DNA from: Bin55 sp965205965
GTDB lineage: Bacteria > Pseudomonadota > Gammaproteobacteria > Pseudomonadales > Azotimanducaceae
Reading direction: 5' to 3'
Assembly (NCBI GenBank): GCA_965205965.1
Contig: CBDBHT010000006.1
Coordinates: 62,001-126,000, forward strand
DNA: 64,000 bases
A program made the position numbers and the translations under genes. Shown in pieces: positions 36,201 to 43,963 of the stretch. Within the stretch, counting starts at the first letter, position 1, and each line of letters opens with the position of its first letter. The notes under the pieces are model-generated. The model saw nothing but the letters and a program-made list of their open reading frames with translations, was not told where the DNA came from and searched no databases.

Positions 36201-39137
36201 AGTCCAGGCGTACCAGGTGGATCCCCGAGGCCGCGGGGGGTCGTAGTATGGCTCATCGGGTTTCATCATCACCTCGGATTCGCCTGCTTCCGAAGTCGCG
36301 AGGGCCAAATTGATCTGCTCCGAACCAGCCATACCTTCCAGAACTTTGGCCGTCAGGAAGCTATCGTGCGACGGAACCTCCAGCTCGGGCGGCATCGGGG
36401 TATTGGAATTCGAGCGACGCAGCAGAACCGAAGCCGCACCACCAGCACGGGCATTCCATGCACTGGCAGTCAGCGTAATCCGCGCATTGTCATCGTCGCC
36501 CTCATAAGAAAAGTACAACTTCACTTCCTGTGTTTCACCCGCCGCCAACTCACCCAGATAAATCGTCCTCTCGGAACTGCTGACCAGCGTGCCATCTTCT
36601 CTGCTCACGACTGCATAGCGGTACCACGGCAGACTGGAACTCGGACCCGCCGCATCGTCATCCAATCGGTTGCAGACCGAGCGCCCATCCGAGGCGCGGC
36701 AATCTACGCGCAGATCCACTCCTGTTGCGACGTACCCGTCCACTGTCAACGTCGCCACCACCTCATGACCTCCTTTGCCTTCCAGTACCTTTTTGTCCAC
36801 CGCTAGATTAATCGCAGGGGCTGCCGGACCTCGTATAATTTGCCACGCCATCCCTACTCGTGCCTCGTCCGTATAAACCGCATCGCCTACTGCTTTCACC
36901 CGATAGACGCCCGCCGGGGGATTACGGACGATCACCCATTCGACGTTGTCCGTTCGCGAAAGCGAACTATGCTCACCGCAGGCCGCATCCTCGCAATCCG
37001 CATGCTCGTCGACCCATAGATCCAGATCATTCAGTACGACATCCGCAACGCTTTCAGCTGGCGGTTCATCCCACGTCATCACCACGTCCAGACGCTCCGC
37101 CCCTTCCGGCACGGTGACGTCAACGTAGCCGTATTCGCCGTCCGTGAGCACGACTGACGAATGCCCCGTGGTCCACCCGTCCGCGCCAGCTCGGTTCAGA
37201 ACGCCGACCCGCGCCGACACGGAACCCATGCCGTACTCGTCCTGAATAACACCAATACCACCGGTGTTGTTCAGAGGAAACCATGCTGGGTTGTCCAGCC
37301 ATACGTCGGGCCGAATGGTGCTGGCCATCAGATAGGCTCGCATCATCGCTGGATTGTTCCGTAAATCGGGAGCGGCATCCATCATTAAAGCCGCCATGCC
37401 CGCCACCGCCGGCGACGACATGCTGGTGCCGCTCAGAGCGATATACTGATCCTTGCTCCCTCGGCCTAAAACCGAAGAAACAGCCGTCCCCACAGTCACC
37501 ACGTTGGGCTTGAGTCTTCCCTGAATGCCAAGTCTAAGTGCCTGGCTATGACTACTGTAGGGTGCTATTGACCCATCGTCCCTGCTAGCCCCCACCGCAA
37601 GAACATTCTTGGCCGCAGCAAGTACATTAAATGCGAATGCACCGGAATTGCCCGCCGCGATCGTGTGAAGTTGGCGGGCGTTCCAGACCACGGAATCTTC
37701 CTTCCGTTCCAGTATGCCAAGCCCGGGTTTCACAAAGGAAAACGACGACCCCAGGCTCATATTCACCACCAGCGGCTTGACCACCGCGGACTCCCGGCCA
37801 TTCTGAAAGCAACTCGAGGCCTCCGCCGTATAATCCAAACCCTCAATAATGCTCAGGGTCAAAGCACTTAAAGTACCCACCTTCCCAACGCGAATATGAC
37901 GCACTCCCGGAGCTACCCCCGCACTCCCCGCCTCGGTGTGCCCGTTGCCGGCCATGATCCCCGTAACGTGCGTCCCGTGCAAGTTCCAGTCATACCACAG
38001 ATCTGCATCTCTGATACCCTGTCTAAATATTTCTAAATTTACACCGCATACGCTGGATCGATGGGAGGCAATATCCGTATGACGAATATTCAAACCGGTA
38101 TCCAGCACGCCTACCGGAACGCTGGCACCCGTAACGCCGCCAAACTTCCCTTGCTCACCGCTGTACATACGCACGGCATCGGCACCCATCACAGGCACTG
38201 CAGATTTCAGCAACGGCTCAATCAGTCGTTCCTGCTCAATCGACAGCACAAAATCAGCACCGGCTATCGCCTCCACATCTCCGTAGAACACGTTGGCCGA
38301 ATACGCACGAGTGGCATGGTCGAACCGGCCAATCTCCGCCCCCTGGGCTTCCAGGGCTGCGCGCCATTGCCCGCTCTCATCGTCCGACATCAACGTAATA
38401 AGGACTGGAACCTGATCTTGCATCGAATACTGAGCAGCATTGGCAGAAAGATCCTCGTCCATCTTGCGATCACCGGGAAGTACCCCGAGACCCTCAATCC
38501 CAGGCAAATACCCTATCTCCTTCAATGTGCCAACGTCTGCTGGCAACCGCACTCGAAGTAAATTCCCTGAAGATCCCAGGACTTCCACTCGCTGCTCTGC
38601 CAACTGCGACTCCACGTCGGGCAGCCGCACATGGCCACTCAGCTCGATCCAGCCAAATGCCCAATCCCGTTGCGCTTCGTCCGCTAGCCTTGCCACCTCG
38701 TAAACCGCTCCTGGAGAACCGAGCCAGTCCCTGCTACGGCTGTCCGCCTTGATAAACGGCTTGCGCTCGTCCGCTCTCAGACGGCCTTTAGTCATATCGT
38801 CAGCGGGAGCTAAAAAAGAATACCCCTTCGGTGCCATACGGCCTTCAGCTGCACCGTCCTCTGCAATGTCCAGCGCAACCTCGATGGGCGCACCCACAGA
38901 TCGCACCGCCGTGGAAACCTGATCCTGACTAGCCAACGTATTCTTCTCAACAGCCCTCTGCAACATTCTTGCTTGCAAATCGCTGCCGTCAGCAGCAGAA
39001 TCCACACTCTCATTTACCGATGTATGCTCTGACGGTCTATACAGGTACAAACCCACCGATACCACACACAGGCATAGCGCAAAAGTGCCTACCAGCGCAG
39101 CTCGCGGAAATTTCTTGATATAACATAACATAAGCAA
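33228..39137 (-). CDS. giant exported subtilisin-like serine peptidase
   Basis: S8-family protease of 1969 residues. A hydrophobic segment at residues 11-33 (AALVGTFALCLCVVSVGLYL) is a signal or membrane anchor. A pro-region of about 300 residues follows. The catalytic domain spans about 335-620 with the triad in VGVLDTGLN (D346), LHGTHVTG (H387) and SGTSMSSPAVAG (S572); AAGNSG (N497) is the oxyanion residue. A proprotein-convertase-like beta domain lies near 655-765. At least four PPC-like beta modules follow from about 920 (for example HDSFLTAKVLEG and NDDFDDAVVLNG). A propeller-like C-terminal part begins near 1470. AAGGAG lies upstream of the first ATG. It stands alone; substrates are unknown. 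The triad is complete, so it is probably active outside the cell or in the periplasm. Confidence 0.9.
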   Translation of the reverse strand: MLMLCYIKKFPRAALVGTFALCLCVVSVGLYLYRPSEHTSVNESVDSAADGSDLQARMLQRAVEKNTLASQDQVSTAVRSVGAPIEVALDIAEDGAAEGRMAPKGYSFLAPADDMTKGRLRADERKPFIKADSRSRDWLGSPGAVYEVARLADEAQRDWAFGWIELSGHVRLPDVESQLAEQRVEVLGSSGNLLRVRLPADVGTLKEIGYLPGIEGLGVLPGDRKMDEDLSANAAQYSMQDQVPVLITLMSDDESGQWRAALEAQGAEIGRFDHATRAYSANVFYGDVEAIAGADFVLSIEQERLIEPLLKSAVPVMGADAVRMYSGEQGKFGGVTGASVPVGVLDTGLNIRHTDIASHRSSVCGVNLEIFRQGIRDADLWYDWNLHGTHVTGIMAGNGHTEAGSAGVAPGVRHIRVGKVGTLSALTLSIIEGLDYTAEASSCFQNGRESAVVKPLVVNMSLGSSFSFVKPGLGILERKEDSVVWNARQLHTIAAGNSGAFAFNVLAAAKNVLAVGASRDDGSIAPYSSHSQALRLGIQGRLKPNVVTVGTAVSSVLGRGSKDQYIALSGTSMSSPAVAGMAALMMDAAPDLRNNPAMMRAYLMASTIRPDVWLDNPAWFPLNNTGGIGVIQDEYGMGSVSARVGVLNRAGADGWTTGHSSVVLTDGEYGYVDVTVPEGAERLDVVMTWDEPPAESVADVVLNDLDLWVDEHADCEDAACGEHSSLSRTDNVEWVIVRNPPAGVYRVKAVGDAVYTDEARVGMAWQIIRGPAAPAINLAVDKKVLEGKGGHEVVATLTVDGYVATGVDLRVDCRASDGRSVCNRLDDDAAGPSSSLPWYRYAVVSREDGTLVSSSERTIYLGELAAGETQEVKLYFSYEGDDDNARITLTASAWNARAGGAASVLLRRSNSNTPMPPELEVPSHDSFLTAKVLEGMAGSEQINLALATSEAGESEVMMKPDEPYYDPPRPRGSTWYAWTPSETRFMMFQIEQLDGLENPPQTFIDAFRETGNESKHSLARLQTIAFNDGGSVTFKAVKNETYYLRVGNHGPSVPVIMAWDRLERPVNDRWLHATVLEGQGSSIAGNNRGATLEYSEWPWGITATVWYRWTAPSDGAWSFDAVRIGSPEEQTAHHVLVYTGEDVSSLRTVSDYRNIENSSQFPAVIQAVQGQTYHISVGSAIPELGANPGAFDLIWEAVDLEDLGGNSGVTNDNYSHAVSLGDGITGSQVIYRDFESPPPILTVEPEEPEESGVFTRWYRWTAPETRRFTWIIQDPDYSYGSHYRVAVFEGDSLDDLDFVGSTANTSDTDDLIEFVIPMKQGKHYMISVGFPPRDIGILPDVGFSFYRDVLSWGPTPENDDFDDAVVLNGAKGNVTFNPSWATRDAGEQSTSSSLYYTSDSVWYTYEADESGWYKFFIPSIHRRYTNLAVYQTAGDGGLHSLQTVVMSYANFGYGRQQVHVKFYAESGSEYILRISHGLNSRAIEDGEYKLRWRETDAPVWLRYLGYVPNSGMDMQGFPVSFSEIVDMSFNTRGDALYVATDHSMVVYRRDVKTGALTPAASHNLESPRHFLGWDAYRTRLLTYCVEWQEMVPEDYANLRLTAGRHFSAETEKDNCSRTVDVLIDSSDPNEQQLHRVHQSGVDLFDIHETTGNLRHLASFVSEDLRLVDAALSPQSGYLYGANLNSLTILKKDPETSKFTLMDAGYNLNHLHALSISGDGQYLFALENRDRPHTIKVFDLSNPEEPALAAEFVDHESGVVGFGKCRVADVRNGRYAVEFFCDSSHFAMEYHPETDDQAEAIEITDIAVIGDRTRYDNLSPIHADAKVLESSPDGGHVYMASSNSERPGIHVFERVGNTIEVPEEVDETTRFRLDLFEVGFDTVQFGVFHASGGDCVSFRKVTFENVSYAIVSSRWQERRDQDAPWEDIAGTAVDGKLCSYRPAGSAEYRLAADITVDSVTGRYASNVLDL

Positions 39138-39499
39138 TTCAACTCCTTACGCACTCGCGTGCATTTATTGATAACGATGGGGTCATTATTATTTCCTAAC
39201 CCCTTGATACGGTATACTTGTCTACTTAACACTACATCCTCCCCTGACGCATAGGCATGGGCGGTTGCAACCGTTGACCAGTGTTGCCCCACCACACCAA
39301 CTCGCTTCCACCATACTACGTACTAATAGGGATATCTCGTCCCGAACTAGCACCATGTATTCACATCTCCACTTCTTTTGAGCAGAAGCAGAAAAACGAT
39401 CGCAGTAGCTGACGTAATCATAAATGTTTAATATCTTAATTTCATCTCTTAAATATAACCTATCTGACACTTTTTGTCCCGATGGCCCTATATCAACCT
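39138..39499. other. upstream region of the subtilase gene
   Basis: About 360 bases, no gene recognised. It should hold the subtilase promoter on the minus strand. Confidence 0.4.
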
Positions 39500-39729
39500 G
39501 GGAATCTCTATTTACCTACGCTGTCCTACCCCGGCGGTAATTCCTGCTTCCTACGGAAAAGCGGTTCCGGGGAGTTTTGAGCGGTTGTCCATAGGCGTTT
39601 CCATCCGTTTGGATCACTTGGACACCTCTATTTATTCGAAGCAAGTGGAGGTGGACAATTCTTATATCATTAAAAATCATATACTTATATCGGAAATGGT
39701 TCGTCAAAATAGCAATTAATAGAGATCCC
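39500..39729 (+). repeat. compound repeat containing MITE-like copy 4
   Basis: GGGAATCTCTATTTACCTAC opens the block at 39500. A 110-bp MITE-like copy occupies 39620-39729, from GGACACCTCTATTTATTCG to TTAATAGAGATCCC, with core TAAAAATCATATACTTATAT and GTTCGTCAAAATAGC. The first part corresponds to the block at 29481-29570. Confidence 0.75.
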
Positions 39730-39962
39730 TACTTCGGACCTTTGGGCGGGGCGGTCAGGCGGTGTTTTGCTTTTGCGCTAGGCTGCGGCTGCATTTTGTG
39801 CGGCCCCAGGCATGCCCGATCCGCATGTCAGCGGGGGGCCTCGGAGGCAGCTAGTCGCCATCAGGAGGCGACAAAGGATCTCAGGAAGCGGGAATTGCTG
39901 CCTATTTCTAGTATGGAGACGATGTGCAAGGATATTCTGCCAAATCCCCATTTAATGCATGT

Positions 39963-40072
39963 GGACACCTCCATTAACCTGCAGACTTGTTATGATCTGC
40001 AGGATATACTTGTTAAAAATCAAATACTTATATAGGCATGATTCGTCAAAATAACAATAAATGGAGGTTCCC
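39963..40072 (+). repeat. MITE-like inverted-repeat element, copy 5
   Basis: A 110-bp element from GGACACCTCCATTAACCTGC to AATAAATGGAGGTTCCC, with core TTAAAAATCAAATACTTATA and GATTCGTCAAAATAAC. It lies upstream of the CRISPR-cas operon. Confidence 0.8.
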
Positions 40073-40592
40073 ATGTCGAATGGTGTGCGATGCTGTCTCA
40101 AGCATCATCGACTCAATGGCTACTACGAGTACTGATACGAGTACTGAAAACAATGAATGACACACAAGCGGAACTTGCGTTGTTGAGACACTCGAATATA
40201 AGGAATGATTAACTTAAGTGCAAAGAATTATGGTGTGATATAAGCATGGGCATGTTGTGAATTATATGACTAGATGGTGTGAATAGTGGTAATTTTTGCA
40301 TGCTATTTTGGCTAACTCTTCCTAGCCGTAGCACGTATAATCCCACTATCAGTCGAACAGTCGAAAAAGACGGGAATGATTTTGAGCTGGAATGCCTTGA
40401 GGGGAAATCAAAGCGTTAACGGCGGTTGTCTAGTCAAGTATGTTAAGTCCCAATCCTTGTGCACTCAAGTTAATAATTCCCCAAATATACATAGCCCCCA
40501 ATTTATATATTTGCTATAGTTGCACAGAAGTCTTATAACAAAGTAGCGATGTGAGTGGATTCGGACATTATACCGTTCAAGACGAAACTCGC
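40073..40592. other. upstream region of the cas operon
   Basis: About 500 AT-rich bases without a gene. A 12-base tandem (TACGAGTACTGA twice) lies near 40127-40150. A promoter is expected near 40480-40550, where runs such as TTTATATATTTGCTATAG occur, but no exact site can be fixed. Confidence 0.4.
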
Positions 40593-41735
40593 ATGTACGA
40601 CAAGAGAATTTTACTCGCGGTAACTGGCCTGTCTCCGCAAATCGTAACCGAAACCATTTATGCGCTCGCGGTAAAACACAAGGCAGCCCCAACCGAAGTA
40701 CACGTTTTAACGACTGAAGCAGGTGCCCAGCGAGTACGACGATCACTGTTGAACAAAGGAAATGGATGGTTCCATCGCCTATGCGACGAATATCAGCTAG
40801 CCGATATTGTATTCAATGATGAAGGTATCCATCCAATCAAAACTAGCGATGGGACTCTGTTAAATGACATACGAACGATTGCAGAAAACACACAGGCGGC
40901 TGATAGTATTACTGACTGTGTTAGACAATTAACCCTAGATAAAGATTCAGCACTTCATGCTTCGATTGCTGGTGGTCGGAAGACTATGGGCTTTTTTCTC
41001 GGATATGCACTGTCTCTATTCGGCCGTGAACAGGACCGGCTGTCGCATGTACTCGTAAGTGCTCCATATGAGTCACATCCCGAATTCTTCTACCCTTCTC
41101 AGTCAAGCGAACTAATATATTCTCCTGCTAACGGTCAATCGTTCAACAAACGAGATGCAGAGATCACCCTTGCAGAAATACCATTCGTTAGAATGAGAGA
41201 CGGATTAGACGTCAATCTTTTAAATGGAGGAATTTCTTACTCCGATGCAGTTGCGGTTGCACAACGTATTCTACCTCCGGTTTGCTTAACCATTGACGCA
41301 GACAGACGAGTTATTAATACAGGGGGACAGTCTATTTCTCTGTCTCCTATCCAATTTGCGTTGTATTGGATGCTTGCAGAAAGAGCCCAAAAAAATCAAG
41401 TGGGTATTTGCCGTAAACGTATTGATGAGTTTTCAAAATATCTACTCAGATATTACCGTGAAGTAGTAGGCGAGTCCTCAGGAGATTATGAACATGCCGA
41501 AAACACTTGGGGCAAGCAATTGCGGACGGAAAACTGGGACTCATGGAAATCACATATCAATGGAGAAATCACCAAAAGACTAGGTGAAAGGATAGCACCA
41601 CCGTACCTCATTACCGCTTTAGAGAGGATTCCCAATACTCGCATTTCTCGGTATGGTTTAAGCCTAGATCCGCAGGTAATTCATATAGTTAAACCAGATT
41701 CAATACAAGAAGACGATAAATGCGTAATGTTCTGA
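40593..41735 (+). CDS. CARF-domain protein, NE0113/TIGR02584 family
   Basis: Type III CRISPR accessory protein of 380 residues from the ATG. The N-terminal CARF-like domain starts KRILLAVTGLSPQIVTETIY and has the ligand-site segment HASIAGGRKTMGFFLGYALS; LSHVLVSAPYESHPEFFYP is also typical. From about residue 215 a different part begins, LTIDADRRVINTGGQSISLS followed by PIQFALYWMLAER, which resembles a winged-helix domain of response-regulator type. Members of this family are annotated as Csm6-type ring nucleases, so it may bind or cleave cyclic oligoadenylate; here no HEPN motif is evident. A GTG at 40551 would add 14 residues. It overlaps csx1 by 16 bases. Confidence 0.8.
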   Translation: MYDKRILLAVTGLSPQIVTETIYALAVKHKAAPTEVHVLTTEAGAQRVRRSLLNKGNGWFHRLCDEYQLADIVFNDEGIHPIKTSDGTLLNDIRTIAENTQAADSITDCVRQLTLDKDSALHASIAGGRKTMGFFLGYALSLFGREQDRLSHVLVSAPYESHPEFFYPSQSSELIYSPANGQSFNKRDAEITLAEIPFVRMRDGLDVNLLNGGISYSDAVAVAQRILPPVCLTIDADRRVINTGGQSISLSPIQFALYWMLAERAQKNQVGICRKRIDEFSKYLLRYYREVVGESSGDYEHAENTWGKQLRTENWDSWKSHINGEITKRLGERIAPPYLITALERIPNTRISRYGLSLDPQVIHIVKPDSIQEDDKCVMF

Positions 41736-42961
41736 TAACCTTTTTGGGCCGAAGCAAGAGAGAGAACAGGAGTGACTTTGGCTATCCCCAAGCAAACTAT
41801 CGCTTCTCAGACGGCAAGGTAAGAAAAACTTCATGTTTTGGAGTTGCACTCGCAGCTTTTCTAGAAATCGACGACTTAATTATTCTAGGAACGGAAGGTA
41901 GCCAGTGGGGTGCTTTGGTTGAGGATGTTACACAAGACAACGAGACTAGGTACGAGGACGTAAGAATCGAATTGCTTGACCACGAAGAAAAAGGTTCGGT
42001 CACTCAACAATTATTAGATCGAGTCCGACCTCTTATAGAAGCAAGACTTCGAGAGAAATCAGTCAGAACAGTGAAACCATTATTGATTCCGAAAGGAAAA
42101 AATAATGAAGAGCAGATACAAATACTAAGCATAATTGAAAAGACAGTACCTAACCATGCTAAGGTCAGTATGGATGTTACGCATGGTTTCCGCCATCTCA
42201 GTATGCTGGGTTTCATGTCTTCGTTTTTCTTAGATGGTTTCAAAAAGCACTTGGAAGTTAAAGACCTTTGGTACGGCGCGCTAGATATGACGGAAAATGA
42301 TAGAACGCCGGTACTTAAGTTAGACGGGCTGGCCCAAGTGCATGAATGGATAGACGCACTTAGCCGGTTCGATGCAACTGGCGATTACGGGGTGTTTGAA
42401 CATCTACTTAAACTGGACCATGTATCTGCCGATGTAGCCAAGTGTCTTCAAAAAGCCGCTTTCTATGAACGTCTCGGAAATATTGGTGGTGCACAAAAAA
42501 AACTAGAGACGTTTAAAAAGGGATTGCCTTCTAGCCTTCATGGACCAAGTGGTCTTTATCGGCAGCAGCTTTTAAACCGATTGAAATGGGTGGATGAGAG
42601 GGAGCAATCAAGACGAGAAAAGTGCTTGGCTTCTATTTACCTAGACCGAAAGGACTATGTTCGGGCAGCAATTTTTGCTTTTGAGGGGTTCATTTCATAC
42701 GAATGCGAAAAAAGGAAACGCAATCCTAGAAACCACACTTATGGTGGTGACCGGCAAGAAACAGAAGACGATTTTAAAAACGAACTTGACAATCACGAAA
42801 TATCGTCAAGTAAAAAAACAGCGTACTACACGCTTAAGGACATACGTAATTCCATTGCCCATGCATCCAATCCTGAGAAAGATCATATCGAAAAATTACT
42901 TAAAAATGAGACAGCACTGAAAAAAGAAATTCAGAGTGCACTAGAAATATTGTTTGATTAA
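41720..42961 (+). CDS. csx1: Csx1-like CARF-HEPN ribonuclease
   Basis: Predicted effector RNase of 413 residues switched on by cyclic oligoadenylate made by Cas10. The CARF part begins MRNVLITFLGRS and has the conserved SMDVTHGFRHLSMLGFMSSF (DxTHGxR). The C-terminal HEPN domain carries the R-x4-H motif in RNSIAHA (R376, H381). This is the layout of the TIGR02221/Csx1 group. It starts inside the end of the upstream CARF gene and is followed after about 70 bases by cmr1, so both effectors are very likely expressed with the interference complex. Confidence 0.87.
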   Translation: MRNVLITFLGRSKRENRSDFGYPQANYRFSDGKVRKTSCFGVALAAFLEIDDLIILGTEGSQWGALVEDVTQDNETRYEDVRIELLDHEEKGSVTQQLLDRVRPLIEARLREKSVRTVKPLLIPKGKNNEEQIQILSIIEKTVPNHAKVSMDVTHGFRHLSMLGFMSSFFLDGFKKHLEVKDLWYGALDMTENDRTPVLKLDGLAQVHEWIDALSRFDATGDYGVFEHLLKLDHVSADVAKCLQKAAFYERLGNIGGAQKKLETFKKGLPSSLHGPSGLYRQQLLNRLKWVDEREQSRREKCLASIYLDRKDYVRAAIFAFEGFISYECEKRKRNPRNHTYGGDRQETEDDFKNELDNHEISSSKKTAYYTLKDIRNSIAHASNPEKDHIEKLLKNETALKKEIQSALEILFD

Positions 42962-43033
42962 GCGTCACTTGCGAGTTAATGGCAAGCTTGCGATCGCTGA
43001 AGTCCCAATAACCGATAGGAAGAATATCCATTC

Positions 43034-43963
43034 ATGGAACGCAAACGCGAACTCTCCCTTTTCCTGACCTTGAATACGCCAGCTTTTCTTGGTAACGCAG
43101 AACAACAGGCACAGTGGCGCACGCCGCCATTGAAGTCTGCCATTCGATATTGGTGGCGATGGATTTGGATGGCCGAACACAAGTTTTTGGAAGATATAGA
43201 AAGGATGCGTTTCGAAGAAGGTCGGATATTTGGAACTGCTCATGGCGGTGAAAGTAAAAATAAGGATAGTCGTAGGAGTGAAATTGAACTTCGATTATCG
43301 GACTGGAATGTACCCGCCGAGAAGTTAGAAACACCTCAAAACGATACGGCACTGAAATATTTAGGTTATGGAAGAACCGAGCATAAGGTATTGGGTGTTA
43401 CATCATCTCCGAGAGAAGTTGGACTTAAAATGAGATATCCCGCTCAGCATGAGAGTGTTTTGCTCAATGCAATCTCCTTGATGAATTTATTGGGGACGAT
43501 TGGAGGCCGAAGTCGGAACGGTTGGGGGTCCATATCCATTCGACCAAAGGAAGCACCGTTGCCTAATGTAACCGTAAGAAGATATACGAGGCCATGGCGG
43601 GATGCGATGGGGCTGAATTGGCCACATGCCATAGGAGAAGACGACGATGGCCACCCTTTGATTTGGAAGTCAACTAGCCGTCAAGCAGGATGGCAAAAGT
43701 CTATGCTCTTGCTTTATTCCGTCAGAAAGAAAATATTTCGAGAATACTTCAACAGCCCTCCACCAGGAACCCGCATTCCGAACTCGGTTCGGTTCAAAGT
43801 TACTAGAGACTCCCAAAATAGCAATGAATACGTTGCAGTACTATTTCATGCGCCCTGCAAAACGGAAACGAAATGCGGTCAAGAATACAACAACCGTGGT
43901 CAGTGGGAAGCATTACATGCTGACCTTGATAAAGACAGTAGATTCAAAAGGTTTCAGCCGTGA
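43034..43963 (+). CDS. cmr1: type III-B RAMP protein Cmr1
   Basis: Subunit at the crRNA 3' end of the Cmr complex, 309 residues. The N-terminal part has the family pattern LSLFLTLNTPAFLGNAEQQ followed by WRTPPLKSAIRYWWRWIW. GRIFGTAHGG and MNLLGTIGGRSRNGWGSI are further Cmr1-type and RAMP glycine-rich segments. The ATG at 43034 fits the start of the family, and the stop overlaps the cas10 start (GTGA). Confidence 0.87.
   Translation: MERKRELSLFLTLNTPAFLGNAEQQAQWRTPPLKSAIRYWWRWIWMAEHKFLEDIERMRFEEGRIFGTAHGGESKNKDSRRSEIELRLSDWNVPAEKLETPQNDTALKYLGYGRTEHKVLGVTSSPREVGLKMRYPAQHESVLLNAISLMNLLGTIGGRSRNGWGSISIRPKEAPLPNVTVRRYTRPWRDAMGLNWPHAIGEDDDGHPLIWKSTSRQAGWQKSMLLLYSVRKKIFREYFNSPPPGTRIPNSVRFKVTRDSQNSNEYVAVLFHAPCKTETKCGQEYNNRGQWEALHADLDKDSRFKRFQP

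Noticed and set aside
35736..38561. Several 100-200-codon open frames antisense to the subtilase gene
   Set aside because: They mirror the codon pattern of the long minus-strand gene and have no motifs or ribosome sites.
33228..42961. Functional link between the subtilase and the type III CRISPR effectors
   Set aside because: Proteases do join some type III systems, but this one is exported, on the opposite strand, and separated by about 1.4 kb with MITEs, so no link is supported.
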